The notes under the pieces were generated by a model, which was not told where the DNA came from, did not search any database, and was given only the letters and a program-made list of their open reading frames with translations. Below, piece after piece: positions 1-6,671 of a DNA stretch of 40,849 nucleotides (positions are counted from its first letter, which is position 1; each line of letters opens with the position of its first letter). The stretch spans positions 1-40,849 of the forward strand of contig JBLRWQ010000022.1 of assembly GCA_047921175.1 (NCBI GenBank), in the 5' to 3' direction. The translations under genes and the position numbers were made by a program. Source of the DNA: T1Sed10-7 sp047921175 (GTDB lineage Bacteria; Actinomycetota; Nitriliruptoria; Nitriliruptorales; Nitriliruptoraceae).

Positions 1-191
1 CCTACCTCGAGCGCAAGCAGGCGGCGCTGCGGGCCCACCGCAGCCAGGTCGGCGAGGACAGCTTCTTCCTCAACACCCCGACGCACCTGGCGGAGGACTT
101 CTTCGGCTTCGAGGAGTTCGTCCTCGAGGACGGGCAGCGGGTGGACGATCCGGTCACGGGCCGCGAGAGCGAGCTGTTCGCCGGCATCGAC
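1..191 (+). CDS. PIG-L (LmbE-like) deacetylase, C-terminal fragment
   Basis: Reading from base 3 on the plus strand gives a segment with YLERKQAALRAHRSQ, then EDSFFL, FGFEEFVL and a final ESELFAGI. This resembles the C-terminal end of actinobacterial PIG-L family zinc deacetylases, which remove N-acetyl groups from GlcNAc-type substrates; the metal-binding N-terminus lies outside the window. The frame should stop soon after LFAGI, but it stays open as low-complexity shadow sequence to 1421, while the opposite strand from about 180 onward is clearly pimA. The gene therefore has no natural end here, and 191 is my estimate of where homology stops. Family assignment is from remembered sequence patterns only and is moderately sure. 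Confidence 0.5.
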
Positions 192-680
192 GCCGAGGGC
201 CCGCGCGTGGTAGCCGGCCGCCGCCGGGCTGACCGCGATCGCGCGGTCGGCGGCGTCGAGGACCCGGCGGGCCAGCGGCCGGGCGGCGCGGTAGGCCCGG
301 GACCGGTCGGACCAGGCGTGGAAGGTCAGCACGCGCGGCGTCGCCGGCTGGGTGGCGGCGGCCAGACCGACCATCGGCACGAGCGGCTCGTGGACGTGCA
401 CGACGTCCGGCGCCAGGGCCGTGAGCACCGCCCGGGTGCGTCGCGCTGCAGCCGGCGACAGCGCGATCGGCGCCACCGACCCGTTGAACGCCACGCCACG
501 GCTCGACCCGACGGTCACCTCCGCCACCCCGCCGTCCGGACGGCCCACCCCCGGCGTGCCGGCACCCACGACCACGACCCGGTCCCCCGCCCGCCGCAGC
601 GCCGCGGCCAGCAGGCGCACGTGGGACTGGACCCCGCCGGGCACCGCCAGATCGTAGGGACTGACGATCGCGATCCTCAT
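180..680 (-). CDS. pimA: PimA-type GT4 mannosyltransferase, N-terminal part only (truncated)
   Basis: The product starts MRIAIVSPYDLAVPGGVQSH, the glycine-rich entry typical of phosphatidylinositol alpha-mannosyltransferase. It continues with FNGSVAPI, DVVHVHEPLVPM and DRAIAVSPAAAGYHARALG, matching the N-terminal Rossmann domain of GT4 PimA. PimA transfers mannose from GDP-mannose to phosphatidylinositol on the inner membrane face. After about 165 residues the expected PNGVD segment is missing, and the frame instead reads the antisense of the PIG-L fragment. The C-terminal donor-binding half is absent, whereas family members are about 370-390 residues. The ATG at 680 overlaps the TGA of the acyltransferase gene (ATGA), so it is last in the thrS-HIT-pgsA-acyltransferase-pimA operon. 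Identity is firm; whether the truncation is real is not. Confidence 0.8.
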
Positions 681-1702
681 CGCGCACCCGGTTGCCGGGT
701 CGCGTCGCCGGTGCGCTCCGAACGTGCCAGGGCACGCCAGTCCCGCCCCGCCCGCCAGGCGGCGACCACCGGATGCTCCGGCTCGCGGTCCGCGAGCCAG
801 TTGCGCACGAAGACGTGCCACTGCTCCGGGAAGCGGCCGATCAGCCGTTCCAGCTCGTGCGCCACCGCCTGGGTGCCGTCCCACACGTCGAGGTGGGCCA
901 CCTCGATCGGTGCGTGGACGACGCCGTGGAAGCCGTCACCGGCGGTCAGGAACGCTCCGATGTGGACCGGCAGGCCGGTGCGACGCGCCAGGACCGCACA
1001 GCCGGGTGGGAGGCGGCAGGGCTCCCCGAGGAACTCCACGATGGGACCCTTGCGTGTCAGGTCCCGATCGGCCAGCAGGGTCGCGAGTGCCCCGTCGCGC
1101 TGGATCCGCGCCTCGAGCTGGGCGACCATGTCGCCGCCGCGCACGAGCGGGATCACCCCGATGCCCGCCTGCTCGCGCAGCCGCACGAACCGCTCGAACA
1201 GTGGCCGTGGCTCGAGCACCTCCGCGACGACCACCATGCCCCAGTCCCGCTGGCTGGTGAAGAAGGCACCGACGTCCCACGAGCCGAGGTGGCCGGTGGC
1301 GAAGATGCCGCCACGCCCGGCATCGCGGACCGCGTCGATGTGGTGGAGCCCCTCCGCCGTGGACGCCGCGACCACCGCAGCCCCGTCCATGCGGTGCAGC
1401 CGGAAGGCATCGACCCAGTAGCGGGCGTACGAGACGTAGGCGGCGCGGACGAGGTCCGTGAGGTCACGGTCGCTCGCGTCGGGCCGCAGACGGGCGAGGT
1501 TGCGCCGGACCTGGTCCCGCTGGCGTGGCGACGCGGCGAGGTACCAGCTGCGGCCGAGCTGCCCGGGCAGGCGGCGGGCGACACGGTCGGGAGCGTGCGC
1601 GGCGGCCTCCCAGACCGCGAGGTAGCGGGCGTAGGTCAGGCGCTGCCCGAGCGCGACCCGTGACGGCGCGAGCAGCACCGGTCGTGGCTGACCGGCGGTC
1701 AC
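677..1702 (-). CDS. Phosphatidylinositol mannoside acyltransferase (LpxL/HtrB superfamily)
   Basis: This 341-residue protein belongs to the lysophospholipid acyltransferase family that includes mycobacterial PatA. A catalytic HX4D-like motif is seen in GHLGSWDVGAFF, and a second block, LLADRDLTRKG, is typical of the family; FPEQWHVFVRNW near the C-terminus is also characteristic. In the PIM pathway such enzymes acylate the mannose on phosphatidylinositol mannosides at the cytoplasmic membrane face. The GTG start at 1702 overlaps the TGA of the preceding phosphatidyltransferase gene, and its own TGA overlaps the pimA ATG, so the three are almost certainly translationally coupled. Position in the operon equals that of the mycobacterial PatA gene. 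The exact acceptor is inferred from context. Confidence 0.85.
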   Translation of the reverse strand: MTAGQPRPVLLAPSRVALGQRLTYARYLAVWEAAAHAPDRVARRLPGQLGRSWYLAASPRQRDQVRRNLARLRPDASDRDLTDLVRAAYVSYARYWVDAFRLHRMDGAAVVAASTAEGLHHIDAVRDAGRGGIFATGHLGSWDVGAFFTSQRDWGMVVVAEVLEPRPLFERFVRLREQAGIGVIPLVRGGDMVAQLEARIQRDGALATLLADRDLTRKGPIVEFLGEPCRLPPGCAVLARRTGLPVHIGAFLTAGDGFHGVVHAPIEVAHLDVWDGTQAVAHELERLIGRFPEQWHVFVRNWLADREPEHPVVAAWRAGRDWRALARSERTGDATRQPGAR

Positions 1703-2430
1703 GGAGCCCGACCCGCCGGCCGGTCGTCGTGGCGACCGTCCACGGCGCCGTCGAAGTTGCGCTCCCCGTAGAACCGGCGGGCAGCCCGCTTGAACGCACG
1801 ACTCCAGGCACGGTCGTGCAGCGCCAGCGCCAGGAGCTCCTCGGGGACGTCGCGGTCGATCTGACACCACACGTGGTGGATCCGTTGGATCACGGTCACG
1901 GTCCCGCCGACCGCCAGCAGCCACAGCACGGGCTCGAAGGTCCAGGGGTGGAACAGCAGCGCGAGCATGAGCAGGCCGGCCCGCTCCGCTCGCTCGAGGA
2001 TGCCGACGGTGCACTCCAGGTCGATGGACTCGGCCTTGGCCCGCACGTAGCTGGTCAGCTCCGCGGCGACCAGCGCCACGAGGGCGAGCACGAGCAGGCG
2101 CGGCTCGTCCCGGACCGCCCAGGCGATGCCCGCCAGGATCACCCCGTCGGAGATGCGGTCGCTGACCGAGTCGTAGAAGCCACCGAAGGGCGTGGAACGC
2201 TCGGTGGCCCGGGCGACCGCGCCGTCGAGGACGTCCATCATGCCGCCGGCGACCAGCGCCAGCCCGGCCAGCAGCCAGCGGTCCGAGGCGACGAGCACCG
2301 CGGCGATCCCCGTCAGGACCAGACCTGAGGTGGTCAGCACGTTCGGGCTGATGCCGGTCCGGCCGAGCCCACGACCGAGCGGGACGGTCACGGCCTCGAC
2401 CAGGGTGGGGAATCGGGCACGCAGCGCCAC
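1699..2430 (-). CDS. pgsA: CDP-alcohol phosphatidyltransferase (phosphatidylinositol phosphate synthase)
   Basis: This 243-residue integral membrane enzyme carries the full CDP-alcohol motif, read as DVLDGAVAR, eight residues, then GGFYDSVSD. The four aspartates coordinate the divalent metals used to transfer the phosphatidyl group from CDP-diacylglycerol. Several hydrophobic helices follow. Its place between a HIT-family gene and the PatA-like acyltransferase is that of mycobacterial pgsA1, so the acceptor is probably inositol-1-phosphate rather than glycerol-3-phosphate; this is inference from synteny. The start chosen is GTG at 2430, which has an AGGA element just upstream and gives VALRARFPTLVEAV. 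A TAGCCT-like -10 element around 2460 could give the last three genes an internal promoter. Confidence 0.85.
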   Translation of the reverse strand: MALRARFPTLVEAVTVPLGRGLGRTGISPNVLTTSGLVLTGIAAVLVASDRWLLAGLALVAGGMMDVLDGAVARATERSTPFGGFYDSVSDRISDGVILAGIAWAVRDEPRLLVLALVALVAAELTSYVRAKAESIDLECTVGILERAERAGLLMLALLFHPWTFEPVLWLLAVGGTVTVIQRIHHVWCQIDRDVPEELLALALHDRAWSRAFKRAARRFYGERNFDGAVDGRHDDRPAGRAP

Positions 2431-2504
2431 GGCATCCTGCTGGACGGGGACGGCCCCTAGGCTAGCGAGACGACGCCCCTGAGCGGGCTGGTCGTCCGGC
2501 CGTC

Positions 2505-3098
2505 TCAGCGGTCCGCACCGAGGGCAGCGAAGGCCGGCAGGAGCTGGTCGTAGAGCTCCTCGAGCGCCTTCGGCAGCACCCGGGCCGCCCCGACCACGGA
2601 GATGAAGTTCGTGTCGCCGCCCCAACGGGGTACCGCGTGGAGGTGCAGATGGTCGGTGATACCGGCGCCGGCCACGGCACCGAGGTTCATGCCGAGGTTG
2701 ATCCCCTGGGCCCCGATCCGCTCCTTGAGGACCCCGACGACGAGACGTCCCAGCGCGAAGACCTCGGTGGCCACCGCAGCGTCGACCACCTCGAGGTCGG
2801 CCACGTGGTCGTACGGCACGACCATCAGGTGGCCGGGGTTGTACGGGTAGGCGTTGAAGACCACGTACGCATGGCGACCCCGGTGCAGGATCAACGACTC
2901 CCGGTCCTGTGCGGTGTCCCGGGCCGCGAGCACGCAGAAGGGGCAGCCCTCGAGCAGGTCAGCCCCGGCGATGTAGCCGAAGCGCCAGGGTGCCCACAGC
3001 CGCTGCAGGCCCTCGAGCCCGACCCCCGGTTGGTCGCTCCGTGCGTCGCGGGCGACCTCACCGACGTGCTCCTGCTCGGGGTCGGGGAGCTCGGTCAC
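2505..3098 (-). CDS. HIT-family hydrolase/phosphorylase (Ap4A phosphorylase-like)
   Basis: The 197-residue product contains CPFC near residue 50 and the histidine triad in DHLHLHAVPRWGGDTNF. The PRWGGDTNF tail after the triad is characteristic of the actinobacterial branch that includes the mycobacterial diadenosine tetraphosphate phosphorylase encoded between thrS and pgsA1. It would degrade dinucleoside polyphosphates in the cytoplasm; these are side products of aminoacyl-tRNA synthetases, which fits its coupling to thrS. The GTG start at 3098 overlaps the thrS stop (GTGA). The gap to pgsA is 74 bp. Reaction type (phosphorylase versus hydrolase) cannot be settled from sequence alone. Confidence 0.87.
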   Translation of the reverse strand: MTELPDPEQEHVGEVARDARSDQPGVGLEGLQRLWAPWRFGYIAGADLLEGCPFCVLAARDTAQDRESLILHRGRHAYVVFNAYPYNPGHLMVVPYDHVADLEVVDAAVATEVFALGRLVVGVLKERIGAQGINLGMNLGAVAGAGITDHLHLHAVPRWGGDTNFISVVGAARVLPKALEELYDQLLPAFAALGADR

Positions 3099-5128
3099 GG
3101 CCCGGGCTCCAGCGACGGCCGCTTGGCCGCGATCTCCGCCACCACCTCGGCGACGAAGCCGTCCAACGCGACCTGCTTGCGCTGCTCGCCTCGGTAGGGC
3201 CGGATCGCGACGGTGCGCTGGCTGACCTCATCGCCCCCGACGATCAGGGTGTAGGGGATCTTGGAGGTCTGGGCCGCGCGGATCCGGTTGCCGAGCGTGC
3301 CGTCGCTCGCGTCCACGTGGACCCGCACGCCGGCATCGCGGAGCGCCGCTGCGACCTCGTCGGCGTAGCCGTCGAAGTCCGCGGCGACCGGTACGACACG
3401 GACCTGCTCCGGGGCGAGCCAGGTCGGGAACGCGCCGTTGAAGGACTCGACCATGACGGAGAAGAACCGCTCGATCGAGCCGAACAGGGCCCGGTGGACC
3501 ATGTACGGCCGGTGCTTGGCACCGTCCTCGCCGACGTAGGTGATGTCGAAGCGCTCCGGGAGGTTGAAGTCGACCTGCACCGTGGTCAGCTGCCACTCCC
3601 GGCCGATCGCGTCCCGGGCGTGGATGTCGATCTTCGGGCCGTAGAAGGCGCCCTCGCCGGCGTCGATCTCGTAGGCCAGCCCGGTCCGCTCGACCGCGTC
3701 GATGAGTGCCTGCTCGGCGGCCTCCCACTGCTCGTCGTGGCCGGCGATGGACTTCTCCGGCCGGGTCGAGATGGCGACGCGCGACGGCTCACCGAGCCCG
3801 AAGGCCCGGTACAGGTCACGGGCGAACTCGACGCAGTCGGCGACCTCGTCGACGACCTGGTCCGCCCGGCAGAAGATGTGTGAGTCGTCCTGGGTGAACC
3901 CGCGGGCCCGGAGCATCCCGTTGACCACCCCGGAGCGCTCGTACCGGTAGACGGTGCCGAGCTCGGCGATGCGTAGCGGCAGCTCCCGGTAGGAGCGGGT
4001 CCGGGAGGTGTAGGCCAGGATGTGGAAGGGGCAGTTCATCGGCTTGAGCCGGTAGGCCGCGTTCTCGACCTCCATGCCCGGGTACATCAGCTCCGCGTAG
4101 TTCTCGAGGTGCCCCGAGATGCGCCACAGGTCCTCCTTGGCGATGTGGGGCGTGTAGACCGGCAGGTAGCCGCGACGCAGGGTCTCGTCGCGGATCCAGT
4201 CCTCCATCTGCTTGCGGACCAGGGCGCCGTTGGGCAGGAAGATCGACAGGCCGGGCCCGAGCTCCTCGGGGTGGTGGGTCAGCTCCAGCTCCCGGCCGAG
4301 CTTGCGGTGGTCGCGCTTGCGGGCCTCCTCGAGCAGCTCCAGATGGGCCTTGAGCGCCTTCCTGGACTCCCACGCGGTGCCGTAGATGCGTTGCAGCATC
4401 GGCTGGTCCTCGCGCCCGCGCCAGTACGCGCCGGCGGAGCGCAGCAGGGCGAAGGCCGGGATGCGCTCGGTCGAGGGCACGTGGGGGCCCCGGCACAGGT
4501 CGGACCAGGCCACCTCGGTGCTGCCGTCGTCGAGGTCGCGGACGTTGCGGTAGACGGTGAAGGTCGGCTCGGCGCCGGCCTCGGCCGGGGCGCCGGTGTC
4601 GACCGCACTGACGATGGTGCCGTCGTCCACGAGGTCGATGATCTCGATCTTGTAGGGCTGGTCCGCGAACTCCGCGCGTGCGTCGTCCTTGGAGATCTCC
4701 TCGCGGACGTAGCGCTGGCGCTGGCGGGCGAGCTCGACCATGCGGGCCTCGATGCGCTCGAGGTCCTCGGGCGTGAAGGGCCGTGCCACCTCGAAGTCGT
4801 AGTAGAAGCCGTCCTCGATCGGGGGCCCGATGGCCCACTTCGCGCCCGGGAACAGGTCGGTGACGGCCTGGGCCATCAGGTGCGCGGTGGAGTGGCGCAG
4901 GATCGCGCGGCCCTGCTCGGTGTCGGCGTTGATGCCGCGCACCGCAGCGCCGTCGGGGACGGGCCGGTCGAGGTCCCACTCGCGGGGCGTGCCCTCGGCC
5001 TCGGTGACCTCCGCGGCCACGATCGCGCCGCGGACGGCCTCGAGCGCTTTGAGCGCCTGGAGCGCCGTGGCGCCGGCCTCGAGCTCGACGCTGCGCTCGT
5101 CGTGGTGGACGGTGATGGTCTGGCTCAC
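3095..5128 (-). CDS. thrS: Threonyl-tRNA synthetase
   Basis: At 677 residues this is a full-length class II synthetase charging tRNA-Thr. An N-terminal TGS domain (about residues 1-60) is followed by the editing domain with HSTAHLMAQAV and CRGPHVPST, which clears mischarged seryl-tRNA. The catalytic core shows KPMNCPFHILAY (zinc-binding cysteine), motif 2 in RGFTQDDSHIFC and motif 3 in LFGSIERFFSV. A C-terminal anticodon-binding domain ends the protein. GTG at 5128 was chosen because GAGGAG lies just upstream and the translation begins VSQTITVHH; longer upstream reading would run through tRNA-Val. It leads the PIM operon and overlaps the HIT gene start by 4 bp. Confidence 0.96.
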   Translation of the reverse strand: MSQTITVHHDERSVELEAGATALQALKALEAVRGAIVAAEVTEAEGTPREWDLDRPVPDGAAVRGINADTEQGRAILRHSTAHLMAQAVTDLFPGAKWAIGPPIEDGFYYDFEVARPFTPEDLERIEARMVELARQRQRYVREEISKDDARAEFADQPYKIEIIDLVDDGTIVSAVDTGAPAEAGAEPTFTVYRNVRDLDDGSTEVAWSDLCRGPHVPSTERIPAFALLRSAGAYWRGREDQPMLQRIYGTAWESRKALKAHLELLEEARKRDHRKLGRELELTHHPEELGPGLSIFLPNGALVRKQMEDWIRDETLRRGYLPVYTPHIAKEDLWRISGHLENYAELMYPGMEVENAAYRLKPMNCPFHILAYTSRTRSYRELPLRIAELGTVYRYERSGVVNGMLRARGFTQDDSHIFCRADQVVDEVADCVEFARDLYRAFGLGEPSRVAISTRPEKSIAGHDEQWEAAEQALIDAVERTGLAYEIDAGEGAFYGPKIDIHARDAIGREWQLTTVQVDFNLPERFDITYVGEDGAKHRPYMVHRALFGSIERFFSVMVESFNGAFPTWLAPEQVRVVPVAADFDGYADEVAAALRDAGVRVHVDASDGTLGNRIRAAQTSKIPYTLIVGGDEVSQRTVAIRPYRGEQRKQVALDGFVAEVVAEIAAKRPSLEPGP

Positions 5129-5155
5129 GGACGGCTCCTCGGGTGCCCCGTACCG

Positions 5156-5174
5156 GTCGCCAACGGGTGGCGAC
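5156..5174 (-). promoter_or_regulatory. Hairpin in the thrS leader
   Basis: A 7-bp perfect inverted repeat (GTCGCCA / TGGCGAC) with a 5-nt loop lies 27 nt upstream of the thrS start. On the minus strand the loop reads CCCGT. It could influence ribosome access to thrS; E. coli ThrS binds an anticodon-like leader hairpin, but a similar role here is only a guess. Confidence 0.3.
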
Positions 5175-5180
5175 ACCGCA

Positions 5181-5204
5181 CGGGCCCCGCCGCAGCGGGG
5201 CCCG
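5181..5204 (-). terminator. GC-rich hairpin after tRNA-Val, probable terminator or attenuator
   Basis: A perfect 10-bp stem (CGGGCCCCGC with GCGGGGCCCG) and 4-nt loop begins 5 nt after the tRNA CCA end and precedes thrS by about 50 nt. There is no T-run, which is common for actinobacterial terminators. It may end the tRNA transcript or attenuate read-through into thrS. Confidence 0.5.
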
Positions 5205-5209
5205 TCGGG

Positions 5210-5284
5210 TGGTGGGCACGGACGGTATCGAACCGCCGACCTCTGCCGTGTGAAGGCAGCGCTCTCCCACTGAGCTACGTGCCC
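5210..5284 (-). tRNA. tRNA-Val (anticodon CAC)
   Basis: The minus strand folds into a cloverleaf with acceptor stem GGGCACG / CGTGCCC, D arm GCTCAGTGGGAGAGC, anticodon stem CTGCC / GGCAG and loop TTCACAC, giving anticodon CAC (reads GUG). The T arm contains GGTTCGATACC. Discriminator A at 5213 is followed by an encoded CCA (5212-5210). It lies just upstream of and in the same direction as thrS. Confidence 0.95.
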
Positions 5285-5613
5285 GCGGAGTGCGCCCGGA
5301 AGGTAGCGGCGGGCGGCCAGCAGGGCCAACCACACCGCCTCGCCCCCCTGCTGGCGGATCGCGACGGCGTGTGCTTCCCTGCCGGGCACCAGAGGAAGGA
5401 GGTGGTCCGTTGAGCGAGAGTCATCATCCCGGGACCCTGGAGGTACCTGGCCGCTGAGGCCAGCGCTGGAGGGCTCCAGCGACTACCAGCCGGGTACCGC
5501 CCCGCGGCATCGGTCGGGAACTCGTCCCGCCTGACGCCACCCCGCTCGGCGCTCCGTGAGGTGCGCCACCGGACGTGACGGTGCCAGAGGTTCCATCCAG
5601 CAACGCTCCAAGC

Positions 5614-5644
5614 TGAGGGGCGCGGCCATCGGTCGCGCCCCTCA
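5614..5644 (+). terminator. 11-bp GC-rich hairpin, terminator-like
   Basis: The arms TGAGGGGCGCG and CGCGCCCCTCA are perfectly complementary and enclose a 9-nt loop. No T-run follows. It could end a plus-strand RNA from the structured region at 5387-5586, or be the 5' hairpin of a minus-strand leader. Strand is therefore uncertain. Confidence 0.45.
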
Positions 5645-5696
5645 CGCGTGCAGCGGCCGCGACCGCAGGCGGGGCCCCGGCGTCGGTTCGGCAACG

Positions 5697-5718
5697 CGAG
5701 GGTGAACAGGTGCTGAAC
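5697..5718. promoter_or_regulatory. Candidate PHO box (two 11-bp direct repeats)
   Basis: Read on the minus strand, two adjacent 11-bp units are GTTCAGCACCT and GTTCACCCTCG. Tandem 11-bp units starting GTTCA are the known recognition pattern of actinobacterial PhoP-type phosphate regulators. The site lies about 88 bp upstream of the first gene of the phosphate module and just upstream of a -10-like TAGCCT at 5747-5752, a suitable place for an activator. Phosphate-starvation control of the downstream genes is inferred. Confidence 0.55.
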
Positions 5719-5746
5719 GCTCAGGGGGTCCTGGGTGCGCGCTGGC

Positions 5747-5752
5747 TAGCCT
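5747..5752 (+). promoter_or_regulatory. Possible -10 element (TAGCCT) for the phosphate operon
   Basis: TAGCCT fits the TANNNT pattern of actinobacterial vegetative promoters and lies 54 bp before the GTG of the 53-aa gene. No good -35 is visible at the usual spacing, as expected for an activator-dependent promoter fed by the PHO box just upstream. Confidence 0.35.
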
Positions 5753-5805
5753 TCCGGTGACCGAGTCCTTACGGGATCCTGACGACACCTCGCGGGGGAC
5801 CACGA

Positions 5806-5967
5806 GTGCCGCCTGACACCACCGTCTCCACGGCGACCCGCGAGCTGCCCCTGCGCGCCGCGGAGTGGACCGCCGAGGTCGCGACGCGGCACCGCACCGT
5901 CGTCCTGGCCGACGTGCTCGGGCTGTTCATCGTCCTGCCCCTGCTCGGGGTCCTGCTCCTCGGCTGA
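5806..5967 (+). CDS. 53-aa membrane miniprotein homologous to the C-terminus of the Na/Pi transporter
   Basis: The product runs from GTG 5806 to TGA 5967. Residues 12-53 align without gaps to the last 42 residues (344-385) of the transporter encoded at 6672-7829, and 23 of 42 positions are identical by my count. Shared blocks are RELP, VAT-HR, VLA-V and GLFIV-P, and both proteins end at the same alignment position. It comprises a short polar stretch and one transmembrane helix. The remaining eleven N-terminal residues show no such similarity, and I see no more transporter sequence upstream. It lies 17 bp before phoU, which has a strong ribosome site. It is either a leftover of a deleted transporter copy or a genuine small membrane partner. 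Confidence 0.65.
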   Translation: MPPDTTVSTATRELPLRAAEWTAEVATRHRTVVLADVLGLFIVLPLLGVLLLG

Positions 5968-5984
5968 CCGGAAAGGAGCCCGCC

Positions 5985-6650
5985 ATGGCGTTCGGCTTCA
6001 AACGCAGCACCTCAACCGACGACCGGCTGGACACGATCGAGGCGACGATCCAGCGCATGCTCGCCGACGACCGGGTCGTCTTCGACCTGGCGATGTCCAC
6101 CCTGCTCGACGGGGTCGAGTGGAAGGGCGTCAAGCGCGAGATCAAGGCCACCGACCAGCGGGTGAACGACGGCGAGCGGGAGATCCGCCGCGACCTCGTC
6201 GTCCACGCGTCGGTCGTCGGCGCCATCGACACGCCGGCGATCCTGGTCTACATGTCGATCGTCAAGGACATCGAGCGCATCGGCGACTACGGCAAGAACC
6301 TGCGCGACCTGGCACGCGACGGCGCCGACCTGTCGGCCTATCCCGCGTGGCACGAGACGCGCACCGAGGTCTCCGGGATGATCGTGGACACCGCCGAGGT
6401 GTTCGCGTCGCGGGACGCCGAACGGGCTCGGGAGCTCCTCGCCCGCGGCGACGAACTCCTGGACGCCTTCGACCGCACCGTCTCCGCGATCGTGCGTGGG
6501 GAGGACGACCGCCCCCAGGCGGTCGCCCGGGCGCTGGCGGCTCGCTACATCAAGCGGATCGTCGCGCACCTGACCAACGTGCTGTCCGCGGTGGTGATGC
6601 CGATCGACCGGCTCGACTACTTCGATGAGGATCCCGAGGACCGCGAATGA
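5985..6650 (+). CDS. PhoU domain protein
   Basis: The 221-residue helical protein has PhoU-domain features: two similar helical halves with acidic metal-binding patches, seen in SIVKDIERIGDYGKNL and in RYIKRIVAHLTNVLSAV. PhoU proteins act in the cytoplasm as modulators of phosphate uptake and signalling; several Na/Pi cotransporters have PhoU fused at their C-terminus, whereas here it is a separate gene directly before the transporter. The ATG at 5985 was chosen over the longer frame because AAAGGAG lies at good spacing and the upstream codons overlap the miniprotein. The gap to the transporter is 21 bp, so one operon is likely. Confidence 0.85.
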   Translation: MAFGFKRSTSTDDRLDTIEATIQRMLADDRVVFDLAMSTLLDGVEWKGVKREIKATDQRVNDGEREIRRDLVVHASVVGAIDTPAILVYMSIVKDIERIGDYGKNLRDLARDGADLSAYPAWHETRTEVSGMIVDTAEVFASRDAERARELLARGDELLDAFDRTVSAIVRGEDDRPQAVARALAARYIKRIVAHLTNVLSAVVMPIDRLDYFDEDPEDRE

Positions 6651-6671
6651 GCACGCCCAGAGGCGGCCTCC

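Larger units (their letters stand above)
5285..5805. other. 520-bp gene-free region with several hairpins
   Basis: I see no credible gene here. Between about 5387 and 5586 the plus strand can form nested helices: an outer GGCACC (around 5388) with GGTGCC (around 5580), GGTCC (5404) with GGACC (5432), TGGCC-loop-GGCCA near 5448-5462, CGCTGGAG-GG-CTCCAGCG near 5464-5481, and GGTACC near 5442 with GGTACC near 5493. A strong terminator-like hairpin follows at 5614-5644. A structured RNA or leader is possible on either strand. Right of it lie a PHO box and a -10-like element serving the phosphate genes. Confidence 0.4.

Noticed and set aside
141..1421. Long plus-strand open frame over pimA and the acyltransferase gene
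   Set aside because: Beyond about 191 it is antisense to well-supported genes and has low-complexity Arg/Gly/Pro composition. It is a GC-rich shadow frame.
5440..5535. T-box-like pieces (GGGTACCGC and CTCGTCCC) on the plus strand
   Set aside because: The critical TGG before ACCGC, which pairs with the tRNA end, is absent, no aminoacyl-tRNA synthetase or amino acid gene follows on that strand, and no convincing specifier loop was found.
5275..5694. Minus-strand 139-codon frame in the gap before thrS
   Set aside because: It includes part of tRNA-Val and has no recognisable protein features or ribosome site.
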